DNA from: Flavobacteriales bacterium | Lineage (GTDB): Bacteria > Bacteroidota > Bacteroidia > Flavobacteriales > BACL11 | Assembly (NCBI GenBank): GCA_002711125.1 | Contig: PAHN01000004.1 | Span: forward strand, 258,017 to 301,952 | Reading direction: 5' to 3' | DNA: 43,936 nucleotides | In this document: one piece after another, positions 28,094 to 36,921 of the stretch | Layout of the letters: each line of letters begins with the position of its first letter | Numbering within the stretch: the stretch's first letter is position 1 | Program-made: the position numbers and the translations under genes | The notes under the pieces: model-generated | What the model saw: the letters and a program-made list of their open reading frames with translations, nothing else | Databases searched by the model: none | What the model was told of the DNA's origin: nothing

Positions 28094-29095
28094 TTATTTT
28101 AAGTTTTTTATTATTTTTTCTACTTTTTTAATTGTTTCATTTACAGATAATTGAGACACTCCACCTGAAGCATTAATATGACCTCCTCCATTAAAATATT
28201 TTTTTGCAATTTCATTAACTTTAAAACTTCCTTTTGATCTTAAAGAAAGCTTTGTTATACCATCTTTTTCCACAATAAAAACCGCAAATATAATTCCTTT
28301 TATTGCAAGAGCATAATTTATTATGCCTTCTGTATCCCCCTTTTTAAAATTGAATCTTTCTAGTTCTTGGTGATTTAACGAAATTATTGCGCTATTATTT
28401 TCTTCATATATTAGTAATTTTTCATTTAAGCAGTATCCTAATAGTCTCATTCTGTCTATTGATGAGTTATCATATATTAAATCATGAATTTTTGAATGCT
28501 CTACTCCTCTTTCTATTAAATCAGAAATAATTTTATGTGTATTTGATGTTGTTGAACTATACTTGAAGCTACCCGTATCTGTTAATATACCAGTGTATAA
28601 ACATTCAGCTGTTGGCTTATCAATTAAGTGCTGTAAATTCAAATTTTGAATAATATTGTATAATAGTTCAGCTGTTGAACTAGATTTAGTATCACTAATA
28701 ATTACATCTGCTATTGTATAATCAGGGTCTTGATGGTGATCTATTAAAATTTTTGTAGCAGAGGAATTAGAAATACAATCTTTATATTCTGCAATTCTAT
28801 CAAGATTATTTAGATCCATAAGAAATATTAAATCTGCATTCAAAGTAATTTTTTGTGCCTTTTCTTCAAATTCTTCATATACGATAACATCTTTATTTGC
28901 TGGAAGCCAATGTAAAAAATATGCATAATCATTTGGTGTTATTATTTGTACGTTATGCTCTAGTTTTTTTAGTAAATGAAATAAGGCAAGAGAAGAGCCC
29001 ATAGCATCGCCATCGGGTCCTCTATGAGTTGTGATAATCACATTTTTTTTTGGACCAGAAATAATTGTCTTAAGTTGATTGTATTCTACTTGCAT
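28094..29095 (-). CDS. nrnA: DHH-family phosphoesterase, NrnA-like
   Basis: Probably degrades very short RNA (nanoRNA) and/or dephosphorylates pAp. The DHH domain has HRGPDGDAMGSSLAL (24-38), DLNN in the second metal motif, and LIDHHQDPD (about 137-145), the name-giving DHH. The C-terminal DHHA1 domain ends with FNGGGHINASGG. The length of 333 is typical of the NrnA group, and no membrane or signal segment is present. It is the first gene of a two-gene operon with the prolyl isomerase. Metal ligands alone do not separate NrnA from related PAP phosphatases. Confidence 0.85.
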   Translation of the reverse strand: MQVEYNQLKTIISGPKKNVIITTHRGPDGDAMGSSLALFHLLKKLEHNVQIITPNDYAYFLHWLPANKDVIVYEEFEEKAQKITLNADLIFLMDLNNLDRIAEYKDCISNSSATKILIDHHQDPDYTIADVIISDTKSSSTAELLYNIIQNLNLQHLIDKPTAECLYTGILTDTGSFKYSSTTSNTHKIISDLIERGVEHSKIHDLIYDNSSIDRMRLLGYCLNEKLLIYEENNSAIISLNHQELERFNFKKGDTEGIINYALAIKGIIFAVFIVEKDGITKLSLRSKGSFKVNEIAKKYFNGGGHINASGGVSQLSVNETIKKVEKIIKNLK

Positions 29096-29102
29096 TGGAT
29101 TG

Positions 29103-29110
29103 CAAAATTA
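29103..29110 (-). promoter_or_regulatory. -7 promoter box of nrnA operon
   Basis: TAATTTTG on the minus strand fits TAnnTTTG and ends seven bases before the ATG, implying a leader of at most a few bases. Confidence 0.55.
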
Positions 29111-29145
29111 GTATAAATTAACAGATTAAAAATGTAATTTATTTA

Positions 29146-29153
29146 TAGTTTTG
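29146..29153 (+). promoter_or_regulatory. -7 promoter box of ndk
   Basis: TAGTTTTG fits TAnnTTTG, 24 bases before the ATG at 29178. The normal spacing supports that upstream ATG as the true start. Confidence 0.55.
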
Positions 29154-29177
29154 TAAAAAATTAAAAATCTTAATAAA

Positions 29178-29675
29178 ATGGCAATTAAAAAAGTTGAAGG
29201 CGAAATGCTTGATCATGAAAATAAAATGATGGAAAAATTTAGAAAGGAACGCGAAAAGAAAGGTAAAATAACTTTTACAATGATAAAGCCTGAAGCAGTT
29301 GCAGCAAATAATGTTGGAGGTATTTTAAAAATGATTGAAGATGCTGGTTTTAGAATTTTAGCAATGAAGAAAGTACTTCTAAGTAAAGAAAGAGCTTCAT
29401 CTTTTTATGAAGTTCACAAAGAAAGACCGTTTTATGGAGAATTAGTTGATTATATGAGTGGTGGACCTATTATAGCAGCTATATTAGAGAAAGATAATGC
29501 TGTTGCTGATTTTAGAAATTTGATAGGTGCCACAAATCCTGCGGAAGCAGCTGAAGGTACAATTAGAAAAATATATGCAACATCTATGGGTGAAAATGCA
29601 GTTCACGGATCAGATTCAGATGAAAACGCAATTATTGAATCTGATTTTCATTTTTCTTCTGAAGAAAGATTTTAG
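29178..29675 (+). CDS. ndk: Nucleoside diphosphate kinase with N-terminal extension
   Basis: Exchanges the gamma phosphate between nucleoside triphosphates and diphosphates. The core starts at [10 protein letters not shown] (31-40) and holds the active-site region with phosphohistidine H143 in NAVHGSDS, plus RPFYGELV and NLIGATNP. The protein is 165 residues; bacterial Ndk is usually about 140. The extra 27 residues are highly charged ([18 protein letters not shown]...). A start at the double Met near residue 17 (29226) would still leave an extension. It is convergent with DUF721, with one base between the stops. Confidence 0.93.
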   Translation: MAIKKVEGEMLDHENKMMEKFRKEREKKGKITFTMIKPEAVAANNVGGILKMIEDAGFRILAMKKVLLSKERASSFYEVHKERPFYGELVDYMSGGPIIAAILEKDNAVADFRNLIGATNPAEAAEGTIRKIYATSMGENAVHGSDSDENAIIESDFHFSSEERF

Positions 29676-29676
29676 T

Positions 29677-29967
29677 TTATTTAAGAAAAATATCTTTTAT
29701 AACTTTTTTACCAGCTATTGAATTAACTTTTTCTATTATTTTACTTTTATTGTAAGATAATTCATTTCTGACAACAGATGATTTGAGTTTCACGTATAAT
29801 ACATCATTTTTGATGTACTCATTTACGATATATTTTGTTAAGTTTTTTCCTATTGTATCATGCCAATAATCTAAAATATCTAGTTTGTCTAATTTATCTT
29901 TAATATTAGATTTAGCAGTTAATTTTTTAATTATTTCTCCAATCTTTTGATTGTTTTTACCTCTCAT
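29677..29967 (-). CDS. DUF721 family protein (DciA-like)
   Basis: A 96-residue basic protein of the DUF721 family: LDILDYWHDTIGKNL (about 27-41) followed by DVLYVKLKSSVVRNELSYNK, the WxxxVG-type core and the strand-helix that define it. DciA relatives load the replicative helicase in bacteria lacking DnaC, so a role in replication is plausible here but not shown. It overlaps the recF stop by four bases (ATGA), and the recF-DUF721 pairing supports a DNA-related job. Confidence 0.82.
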   Translation of the reverse strand: MRGKNNQKIGEIIKKLTAKSNIKDKLDKLDILDYWHDTIGKNLTKYIVNEYIKNDVLYVKLKSSVVRNELSYNKSKIIEKVNSIAGKKVIKDIFLK

Positions 29968-31067
29968 TTTCTTTGAATATTGTCTACATTAAAGATTTTA
30001 TAAGAAATCTCAGCCATATCAAGAATTTCTTTACTTCTTCTTTCATTAGTATCTGTAATAAACACCTGACCAAACATATCTTTATTAACAAGGTTTATTA
30101 TTTTAAAAATTCTATCATTATCTAATTTATCAAATATATCATCAAGAAGAAGAATAGGTTTGAAATTTACTTTTTGCTTTATAAAATCGAATTGAGCTAG
30201 CTTTAACGATATTAAGAAAGATTTTTGTTGACCCTGTGAACCTGTTTTTTTTATTAAGTGATTATTCATTTTAAATAGAATATCATCTTTATGTATACCA
30301 AATTGTGTTTTCTTACTTAATTTATCTTTGTTTATATTATTATAAATTAATTCACTAAATGAAGAGTTAGAAAGTTGCGAATTATACTCTAATGAAACAT
30401 CTTCTGTATTATTTGAAATTTCATGGTAATATTTTTTAAATACAGGAACAAATTGTGACATAAATCTTTTTCTTTCCGTAAATAAAATACTTCCATTTTT
30501 GATGAGTTGTTTTTCGTATAACTCTAGAGTTATATTATCATACATACCACTTTCTGCATATTTTTTAAGTAAAAAATTTCTTTGTTTTAAAGCCTTATTG
30601 TATTTAATTAGAAGTTGCAAGTAATCTTTATTGTACATAGCTATAGTACTATCTAAATACTTCCTTCTAACATCACTGTTTTCTAAAATTAAGTTGGTGT
30701 CAGTTGGAGAAATTATAATAATTGGAAATGCTCCGATATGTTCAGAAAACTTTAAATATTTCTTGTTATTTAACTTGATCACCTTTTTTTTACCGATATG
30801 ATAATTACATTCTATTTCATATAAATTATTGTTTTTTTCAAAACACCCTTTTATATTAAAAAATTGAGAGTTAAATTTTACATTCTCACCATCAATAAAA
30901 TTAAAATAGCTTTTTGTTAGTGATAAATAATGTATTGCATCTAAGATATTTGTTTTTCCTATACCATTATTTCCAACAAAACATATAACAGGATTATTGA
31001 AATCTAAATTAGTTTCCTCGTGATTTTTAAACTGAAAAAGGTGTAGTTTTTTTAAAAACAATTGCAA
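29964..31067 (-). CDS. recF: DNA replication and repair protein RecF
   Basis: ATPase that helps load RecA at gapped DNA. Walker A is GNNGIGKTN (about 33-41); ILLLDDIFDKLD is the Walker B, preceded by GSQGQQKSFLISLKLAQ as the ABC signature region. The length is about 367. There is no ATG near the proper N-terminus: the frame offers TTG at 31067 or TTG at 31061. The latter gives MFLKKLHLFQFKN, the more family-like beginning, so a start at 31061 may be correct. A -7 box at 31091-31098 supports a start in this region. It is coupled to DUF721. Confidence 0.92.
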   Translation of the reverse strand: MQLFLKKLHLFQFKNHEETNLDFNNPVICFVGNNGIGKTNILDAIHYLSLTKSYFNFIDGENVKFNSQFFNIKGCFEKNNNLYEIECNYHIGKKKVIKLNNKKYLKFSEHIGAFPIIIISPTDTNLILENSDVRRKYLDSTIAMYNKDYLQLLIKYNKALKQRNFLLKKYAESGMYDNITLELYEKQLIKNGSILFTERKRFMSQFVPVFKKYYHEISNNTEDVSLEYNSQLSNSSFSELIYNNINKDKLSKKTQFGIHKDDILFKMNNHLIKKTGSQGQQKSFLISLKLAQFDFIKQKVNFKPILLLDDIFDKLDNDRIFKIINLVNKDMFGQVFITDTNERRSKEILDMAEISYKIFNVDNIQRK

Positions 31068-31090
31068 TTTTTTTTTTTGATATTTTAAAA

Positions 31091-31098
31091 CAAAAGTA
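31091..31098 (-). promoter_or_regulatory. -7 promoter box of recF
   Basis: TACTTTTG on the minus strand fits TAnnTTTG, 23-29 bases before the two candidate TTG starts. Confidence 0.5.
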
Positions 31099-31125
31099 AT
31101 TAATAAATAGATAATGTAAAAAACT

Positions 31126-31133
31126 TATATTTG
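31126..31133 (+). promoter_or_regulatory. -7 promoter box of the TPR-BI-1-ribH group
   Basis: TATATTTG, a full consensus match, 21 bases before the ATG at 31155. A TTG inside it could be misread as a start codon. Confidence 0.6.
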
Positions 31134-31154
31134 CGAATTAAAATATTTAATATA

Positions 31155-31865
31155 ATGGCAAAAAAAGTTAAAAAGGATAATAGCAACAATGAAGAGATAT
31201 TAATTGATGCTAAAGATAGATTTGATAGAATCAAAAGTTTTTTTAACGAAAATAAAAAAGTAACTACTGCTATAGGTAGTTTGCTTTTGATTGTGATTTT
31301 ATTTTTTAGCGCAAGGCAATTATGGTTTATTCCATCTAATGAAAAGTCAGTAAAAAGTGATATGTTAACTGCTGAAACATATTTTCCACTTGACTCATTT
31401 AATTTAGCAGTTAATGGAGATGGTCAGTATAAAGGATTTGCTTCAATTGTTAGTGAGTATGAAAAATCTTTTCCTTTTTATATTCATTCAAAATCCGCAG
31501 AATTAGCGAAATATTATGCTGGAATTTCATACCTTAACATGGGTGAATACCAAAATGCAATTAAATATTTATCTGACTTCGAATCTGAGGATATTATTTT
31601 TTCATCTTTAGCTAAAGGTTGTATTGGGGACGCTTATTGGGAATTAGGTGATATTGAAAATGCTATTACTTATTACAAACAAGCTATAGAAAATTCTAAT
31701 AATAATTTTACTGCTCCAAGATTTTTGAAAAAGCTTGCACGTCTTTACGAATTAAATAATAATATAAAGGAGGCTAATAAGATTTATAATAAAATTAAAC
31801 TAGATTTTAAAGATTCATATGAAGCAAATGATATAGACCTTTATATTTCTAGAACATCATATTAA
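31155..31865 (+). CDS. Membrane-anchored tetratricopeptide repeat protein
   Basis: A 236-residue protein beginning MAKKVKKDN. A basic cytoplasmic N-terminus is followed by one membrane segment at about residues 38-57 (ending FFSARQLWFIP) and an external domain with TPR pairs such as YAGISYLNMGEYQNAIKYL and GDAYWELGDIENAITYYKQA. That layout resembles YfgM-type periplasmic TPR proteins. I chose the ATG at 31155 because the in-frame TTG eight codons upstream lies inside the -7 box and could not be transcribed. The gene is divergent from recF. Confidence 0.87.
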   Translation: MAKKVKKDNSNNEEILIDAKDRFDRIKSFFNENKKVTTAIGSLLLIVILFFSARQLWFIPSNEKSVKSDMLTAETYFPLDSFNLAVNGDGQYKGFASIVSEYEKSFPFYIHSKSAELAKYYAGISYLNMGEYQNAIKYLSDFESEDIIFSSLAKGCIGDAYWELGDIENAITYYKQAIENSNNNFTAPRFLKKLARLYELNNNIKEANKIYNKIKLDFKDSYEANDIDLYISRTSY

Positions 31866-31894
31866 TATAATTTTAAAAATTAAAAAATAAAAAA

Positions 31895-32623
31895 ATGATA
31901 AGATCAGGAAACCCAGCTTTAAGAAAAAAAACCTTTGAAAATTTAACAAATACAAATTCAAGTTCAGTAATGACTCTTGAAGGAACTGTAAATAAGACTG
32001 CTATTAGTTTAGGTATTTTAATGCTTGCCGCGTATTTTACTTACACTTCAAAAGACACAAGTTATATAACAATTGGCTTTATTGGAGGATTTGTTTTGGC
32101 TCTTATCACTATATTTAAAAAACAATGGGCCCCTTACACTGTTCCTGTCTATGCTTTTTTAGAAGGTTTAGCTCTTGGTGGTATCTCTGCAGTTTTTGAG
32201 AGTATGTTTCCAGAAGCGGGTATAGTACAACAAGCTATATTCCTTACTTTTGGTATTTTTGTAGCGTTATTATATGCTTATAAAACAAAATTAATTAAAG
32301 CTACTGAAAACTTTAAATTAGGTGTATTTGCAGCAACAGGTGGAATTGCTTTAGTTTATCTAATTAGTTTCATAATGAGTTTTTTTGGTGGTTCAATCCC
32401 AATGATTCATGATAATGGAACTATGGGAATTTTATTTTCTCTTTTTGTAGTAGTAGTAGCATCTTTAAATTTAGTTATGGATTTTGACTTTATTGAAGAA
32501 GGAGCTGAACAGGGTGCTCCAAAGTATATGGAATGGTATGGAGCATTTGGATTATTAGTAACACTAATATGGCTTTATATGGAAATACTTAGACTTCTTG
32601 CTAAGCTTAACTCTAGAGATTAA
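31895..32623 (+). CDS. Bax inhibitor-1/YccA-family membrane protein
   Basis: A 242-residue protein with about seven hydrophobic segments after an N-terminal soluble stretch of some 45 residues (RSGNPALRKKTFENL). The loops AYKTKLIKATENFKLGVFAATGG and LVMDFDFIEEGAEQGAPKYMEWYGAFGLLVTLIWLY hold the paired acidic residues typical of the BI-1 family. Members act as pH-sensitive calcium leak channels or FtsH partners in other organisms; the role here is unknown. It sits 29 bases after the TPR gene and directly before ribH, with no spacer. Confidence 0.88.
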   Translation: MIRSGNPALRKKTFENLTNTNSSSVMTLEGTVNKTAISLGILMLAAYFTYTSKDTSYITIGFIGGFVLALITIFKKQWAPYTVPVYAFLEGLALGGISAVFESMFPEAGIVQQAIFLTFGIFVALLYAYKTKLIKATENFKLGVFAATGGIALVYLISFIMSFFGGSIPMIHDNGTMGILFSLFVVVVASLNLVMDFDFIEEGAEQGAPKYMEWYGAFGLLVTLIWLYMEILRLLAKLNSRD

Positions 32624-33103
32624 TTGACAACGAAGAAAACAAATCTTTCAGAATATAATAATACCGATATACCTAATGTAAATGGTTTATCTTTTAGTAT
32701 TGTGGTTTCTCAATGGAACTTAAATATAACTGAAAACTTATTTCAGGGCGCTATAAAGACTCTAATTGATTGTGGAGTAAAAAAGGGTGATATTAATAGA
32801 ATAGATGTTCCTGGAAGCTTTGAATTAGTTTATGGAGCAAAAATTGCTGCAAGATCAAAACCAAGTGCAATAATTTGTATAGGAAGTATTATAAAAGGTG
32901 AGACAAAACATTTCGATTTTATTTCTCAATCTGTTTCAAATGGAATTATGGACTTAAATATAAAGCTAGATATACCAGTTGTTTTTGGAGTATTAACAGA
33001 TAATAATATGCAACAAGCTACAAATCGTTCCGGTGGTAAATATGGAAATAAAGGAGTTGAAGCTGCTATTACTGCTATAAAGATGGCTCACTTAAATATA
33101 TAA
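32624..33103 (+). CDS. ribH: 6,7-dimethyl-8-ribityllumazine synthase
   Basis: Condenses the RibD-derived pyrimidine with dihydroxybutanone phosphate to give lumazine, the penultimate step of riboflavin synthesis. Motifs: VSQWNLNITENL (28-39), VPGSFELV (62-69), catalytic H96 in GETKHFDFIS, and FGVLTDNNMQQA. The length of 159 is normal for the icosahedral type. The start codon is TTG, placed directly after the TAA of the BI-1 gene; no ATG occurs before residue 109, so TTG is required. It is separated from ribD in this window. Confidence 0.94.
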   Translation: MTTKKTNLSEYNNTDIPNVNGLSFSIVVSQWNLNITENLFQGAIKTLIDCGVKKGDINRIDVPGSFELVYGAKIAARSKPSAIICIGSIIKGETKHFDFISQSVSNGIMDLNIKLDIPVVFGVLTDNNMQQATNRSGGKYGNKGVEAAITAIKMAHLNI

Positions 33104-33143
33104 TTTTATAGTATTTTTTTTATAATTAAAAATTAAAAATTTA

Positions 33144-33151
33144 TAAGTTTG
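33144..33151 (+). promoter_or_regulatory. -7 promoter box of tRNA-Arg
   Basis: TAAGTTTG fits TAnnTTTG, 11 bases before the mature tRNA 5' end. Confidence 0.6.
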
Positions 33152-33162
33152 CACGCCTTAAT

Positions 33163-33236
33163 GGTCGAGTAGCTCAGTTGGATAGAGCATCTGCCTTCTA
33201 AGCAGACGGTCACAGGTTCGAATCCTGTCTCGATCA
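33163..33236 (+). tRNA. tRNA-Arg (anticodon TCT)
   Basis: The full cloverleaf can be folded: acceptor GGTCGAG with CTCGATC (one G-U pair), D-arm with GCTC/GAGC, anticodon stem TCTGC/GCAGA with loop CTTCTAA (anticodon TCT), and T-arm ACAGG-TTCGAAT-CCTGT. Discriminator A at 33236; CCA is not encoded. It reads AGA codons, abundant in these A+T-rich genes. Confidence 0.96.
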
Positions 33237-33240
33237 CTTG

Positions 33241-33279
33241 AAATAACCCGCTTTAAATAGTGGGTTATTTTATTTTTTA
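33241..33279 (+). terminator. Rho-independent terminator after tRNA-Arg
   Basis: Perfect 9-base stem AAATAACCC (33241-33249) with GGGTTATTT (33262-33270), 12-base loop, then TATTTTTTA. It is four bases after the tRNA and eight before the convergent lipoprotein gene. Confidence 0.75.
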
Positions 33280-33286
33280 ATATTTG

Positions 33287-33487
33287 TTATTCTTCAGCAC
33301 AACAAGGAGCAGTACATCCCTCGTGGTGACCATTTTGTTTGTTTTTATTCTTTTTATCTTTAAAATAACTATTTTTTTTACTATAGTTAAATCCGTTATT
33401 ATTTTCTTTCGATGTTGTGCTATTATCTCCAGAGCTACAGCTTAAAAAGAAACTGCAAATAATTAGTGTAATAAATGTTTTCTTCAT
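33287..33487 (-). CDS. Tiny Cys/His-rich lipoprotein
   Basis: A 66-residue protein with a lipoprotein signal peptide (lipobox FLSC, C17), a linker rich in Ser, Asn and Lys, and a C-terminal cluster HHEGCTAPCCAEE with two His and three Cys. That cluster could bind a soft metal such as copper or zinc, or form disulfides; this is inference. The family was not recognised. The gene starts four bases after the ABC permease gene, so it is the last member of the exporter operon and shares its regulation. Confidence 0.72.
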   Translation of the reverse strand: MKKTFITLIICSFFLSCSSGDNSTTSKENNNGFNYSKKNSYFKDKKNKNKQNGHHEGCTAPCCAEE

Positions 33488-33491
33488 TTTC

Positions 33492-34805
33492 TTAATCTGT
33501 TTTTAGTTGTTGTATATATTTTAAATATGTTTGTTTATTAGATGTTTTATTATGCCAAATTTCTGAAAGCATTAATTCATTTCTTTTACTAATAGATTCT
33601 TGAATTTGAAATCGGTAATCCTTGTATGAATAGTAATCCGTTTCTGTATAAAAATTCCAAAGATTTTGAACGTACGAAATTGGATTGTATATATAACTCG
33701 ATTTTATTAGTTCATTTTTAAATTCATTTTGCTTTTCAATTTCGTTTGATGCATGTATATTCATTTGATTTATAATAGCGCTAATACTTCTTCTTATAGT
33801 TTGTTGCTTTTTGTCTTGATTTTCAAAATTATTTAAATTATCTAAATTAGGGTATAGTTCAAGAAGTAAATGATGTAACTCATCATCATCTAGCTTAAAT
33901 ACTTCATATTTTTCTTTTCTATTAGTGTCGAGAAAATCTGTCATAAAATTAGCTGGATATTTATAATTGGCATATTGATGTACAGATCCTGGAATTATAA
34001 CACAAAAAATCATCCAAATACTTATCATTTTAAATGATGTAGAACTTGATTTTTTGCTTTTTAAATTTATAAAATAAAATATTAAAGAAAAGATAGAGAT
34101 ATAAATATTAGAAAGTAGAATTAATTTTAAAATTTGATTTATATTATCTACGCCTCCATTTATAAATCCAACAATTATGATTAAAATATTAACTGAAATT
34201 AAAATTAAAATTAAATAAAATAATAATCTAGATATAATCCATTTATTTAAGTTAAGACTTTGTATAGAAACTAATTTGTGAAAATTTAAATCTTTCTCTA
34301 GACTATTGATATTGTATGTAAAAATTATATATAAAATTGGTAATAAAAAAATTATTAAAAATGAAAAGTCGATACTACCATTTATTAAGCGTTCATAATT
34401 TGATATTTCTTCAGCCATATCTGTATCATAAGTAGAACTCCATCTTTTTGTTTCCTTATAGAAACTAAACTGTTCAGATTGACCTATACCAAGAGGATAT
34501 AATTGTGAGGAATGCTTAACAACATATGTAGGATTATACAATATAGCCCAAAAAGGATCATTTATATCTACTCGAGAATTATCGCTAGGTCCACTTTGAT
34601 TACTATCATACCAATCAATAACTTTTGCTATTTCTTTTTCCTGTTTTTTATATATTTCATTAATAGTTTTTTGTTGTTTCTCTTGTATGCTATATCCATT
34701 TATTAATGAGTATATACATAAAAGCATAAAAGTGATGTAAGAATAAAATTTTGCCTTACTTCTATAAAAATGCTTAAATTCATATATAAAAATACTATTA
34801 TTCAT
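33492..34805 (-). CDS. ABC-2 type transporter permease subunit (DUF3526-like)
   Basis: A 437-residue membrane protein. It has one membrane helix at about 17-38, a large external domain (about 40-150) with WAILYNPTYVVKHSSQLYPL, and then four or five helices in the middle (from FSFLIIFLLPILYIIFTY onward). A second external loop begins VHQYANYKYPANFMTDFLDTNR, and a C-terminal amphipathic region follows. The two large loops and helix order fit the DUF3526 class of ABC-2 permeases. It overlaps the preceding permease gene by eight bases and probably pairs with it. The substrate is unknown. Confidence 0.78.
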   Translation of the reverse strand: MNNSIFIYEFKHFYRSKAKFYSYITFMLLCIYSLINGYSIQEKQQKTINEIYKKQEKEIAKVIDWYDSNQSGPSDNSRVDINDPFWAILYNPTYVVKHSSQLYPLGIGQSEQFSFYKETKRWSSTYDTDMAEEISNYERLINGSIDFSFLIIFLLPILYIIFTYNINSLEKDLNFHKLVSIQSLNLNKWIISRLLFYLILILISVNILIIIVGFINGGVDNINQILKLILLSNIYISIFSLIFYFINLKSKKSSSTSFKMISIWMIFCVIIPGSVHQYANYKYPANFMTDFLDTNRKEKYEVFKLDDDELHHLLLELYPNLDNLNNFENQDKKQQTIRRSISAIINQMNIHASNEIEKQNEFKNELIKSSYIYNPISYVQNLWNFYTETDYYSYKDYRFQIQESISKRNELMLSEIWHNKTSNKQTYLKYIQQLKTD

Positions 34806-36207
34806 TAATTAAATATTTTTTTGTTTTATTATGAATTATTAATAATAAAATAATAGTCCATAAAATAAGAAATAATATATCTGTAAAATATTTGAAAATA
34901 TTTTTTTGTATTGATAACTCTATATAATTAAAGTCGTTAATAGATTTGAAAAAATCACTACTTGATAAATTACCACCATCTATTTTAAAATCTCCGTATG
35001 TATATTCATGATTTAATGCCTTAATAAATCCTCTTCTGTATATCTCAGCTTTATTTAAGAAGTCTAAATGATGTATTAAATCTGTACCTGAGGCAGCCAT
35101 ACTTAAACTTTGTAGTGAAGCAAATGGATTTATAATACCGCTTAATTGATAATGTTTTTTTTGCTCTATTAAATTAGAGTATAATTTTCCATAATGTTTA
35201 TCCCAAACTTTATTACCATATTCTTCGTCAGCTTGTAATAATATACCGTAAAAATTTATTGGTAATTGAGATAAGCTATCAACATTATATTCTTCTAATA
35301 CTTTAGCTTCTAAATCTTTTATTCTTTTGTCTTCTGGGTTATGCCCATCAATTCCTTTTGCTCTATCTTCATCCATGCTATTTTGTAATGAAAATCTTGA
35401 TGGCTGCGTTGTTAAATTTTCAGTAAATGAACCAATTGTTTTTGGAAGAAAAATAGTCCATAAAAACCAACAAATTAATGTTAATGATAAAGCTGATGTA
35501 TTATTTTTAAAAATTAGTGAAACTAATACTGTAAATGATATAATTATAAGATAATATAAAAGATATGCTATTAAGAAAATAGATAATCTAAAAATTTGCT
35601 CCCATCCTATTTGATTGTAATTAAATAATAATTGAAATAATATAGATATTATGAATAGCAAAGCAGCAAAGCTCAGTAATGTCATAATCTTTGCGAATAT
35701 TATTTTACTAAAGCTATTTCCTTGAACAATTAGTAATTTTAATCTTCCTGATGTAATTTCTGACGTATATATATTAAATGAGAAGAAAATTAATAATAAG
35801 GGTATTATAAATTGAAATAAAAGAGATATTTTAAACTTACCAAATTGTGACACAAATATTGATTGAGACGCTTCAGAAAATGCTACATCATTTTGTTTAT
35901 GTCCTTCGAGCCTCAGAACAATTCCAGTGACTGCATTTACCCCCTCATCTAAATTACTTAAAATTGAATTTGGTTTAAATGCATATGTTCCAAAATGAGC
36001 TGCACTATGTGCATTATACGGACCCATCTCCTCCCATTGTTTTCTCATATGCTCTTGTGCAGATTTTTGATTTTGGATTTGCTGATTATTTTGAATAATT
36101 CCAAAATAGGTAGTCACAATTAGCAATGAAATAAAAAATACTGAAAAAAATAAAAATAATTTATTTCTAAGAAAGGCTTTCCACTCGTTTTTAAAAATTG
36201 TAAACAT
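34798..36207 (-). CDS. ABC-2 type transporter permease subunit
   Basis: A 469-residue permease with the same layout as its neighbour: helix near 16-38, external domain containing MGPYNAHSAAHFGTYAFKPNS (about 61-81), then five helices from about 151 to 260 starting ISLLFQFIIPLLLIFFSF, a long soluble loop (about 270-430) and a final helix before KTKKYLINE. SAAHFG/YAFKP segments are familiar from DUF3526 transporters of this phylum. It begins three bases after the ATPase gene. Together the two permeases would form a heterodimer over one type of ATPase subunit. Confidence 0.8.
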   Translation of the reverse strand: MFTIFKNEWKAFLRNKLFLFFSVFFISLLIVTTYFGIIQNNQQIQNQKSAQEHMRKQWEEMGPYNAHSAAHFGTYAFKPNSILSNLDEGVNAVTGIVLRLEGHKQNDVAFSEASQSIFVSQFGKFKISLLFQFIIPLLLIFFSFNIYTSEITSGRLKLLIVQGNSFSKIIFAKIMTLLSFAALLFIISILFQLLFNYNQIGWEQIFRLSIFLIAYLLYYLIIISFTVLVSLIFKNNTSALSLTLICWFLWTIFLPKTIGSFTENLTTQPSRFSLQNSMDEDRAKGIDGHNPEDKRIKDLEAKVLEEYNVDSLSQLPINFYGILLQADEEYGNKVWDKHYGKLYSNLIEQKKHYQLSGIINPFASLQSLSMAASGTDLIHHLDFLNKAEIYRRGFIKALNHEYTYGDFKIDGGNLSSSDFFKSINDFNYIELSIQKNIFKYFTDILFLILWTIILLLIIHNKTKKYLINE

Positions 36208-36210
36208 TAT

Positions 36211-36906
36211 CTAATTTTTCATAAAATCAAGATATAATTTTTCAAGTTGCTTGGATGTCACGTCTTTTGAATACATTTCTTTAACTAATACACCAGATTT
36301 TAAAATCCCTATTTTATCACAAGTTTCTCGAACACGAAAGATATCGTGAGATGCCATTAAAATAGTAGAACCTTGATCTTTAAGTTTCTTTAGAATTAAT
36401 GATAACTCGTTACTAGAATACGGATCTAAACCACTAGCAGGTTCATCTAAAAGATATATTTTGGCATTTTTTGCATAAGCTATTGCAATACCAACTTTTT
36501 GTCTCATTCCTTTTGAATAATCAGATATTAACTTTTGTGTAGAATCCTTTTCAAGCCCACAGTTTACTAAAGTATCTTCAAGCTGCTTTTTAGAAAAATT
36601 TAAATTAGCAATTTTTGAGAAATAATCTAAATTCTCTATTCCGCTTAGGTATGGGTATAAATTGACATTTTCAGGTATATATCCAATTCTATCTTTCTCT
36701 ATTTTTGATTCATCATTAGAATCTATCATTTTTATTTCACCATTATCTGCTTTTGTAAATCCTAATAATAAATTAATTGTTGTTGATTTTCCAGCTCCAT
36801 TTGCACCTAATAGTCCATAAATTTCACCACTATTAATTTTTAGATTAAGGTTGTTTAATGCTATTTTATTATTAAAACTTTTGGTTATGTTTTTTAAATG
36901 AATCAC
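36211..36906 (-). CDS. ABC transporter ATP-binding protein
   Basis: The ATPase of the exporter. Walker A GANGAGKS (34-41), signature YSKGMRQK in place of LSGGQ (about 129-136), Walker B IYLLDEPASGLDP, and switch His in ASHD. The length of 231 is that of short ABC-2 ATPases of the GldA/NosF/CcmA type. The start codon is GTG at 36906, fixed by a -7 box 15 bases upstream. It is first in the operon with two permeases and a small Cys/His lipoprotein. Confidence 0.9.
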   Translation of the reverse strand: MIHLKNITKSFNNKIALNNLNLKINSGEIYGLLGANGAGKSTTINLLLGFTKADNGEIKMIDSNDESKIEKDRIGYIPENVNLYPYLSGIENLDYFSKIANLNFSKKQLEDTLVNCGLEKDSTQKLISDYSKGMRQKVGIAIAYAKNAKIYLLDEPASGLDPYSSNELSLILKKLKDQGSTILMASHDIFRVRETCDKIGILKSGVLVKEMYSKDVTSKQLEKLYLDFMKN

Positions 36907-36921
36907 TGTATTATTTTTTTA

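Noticed and set aside
33163-33236. tRNA-Arg as an integration site for the neighbouring accessory genes
   Set aside because: I found no second copy of the tRNA 3' end in the following 6 kb and no integrase in the block.
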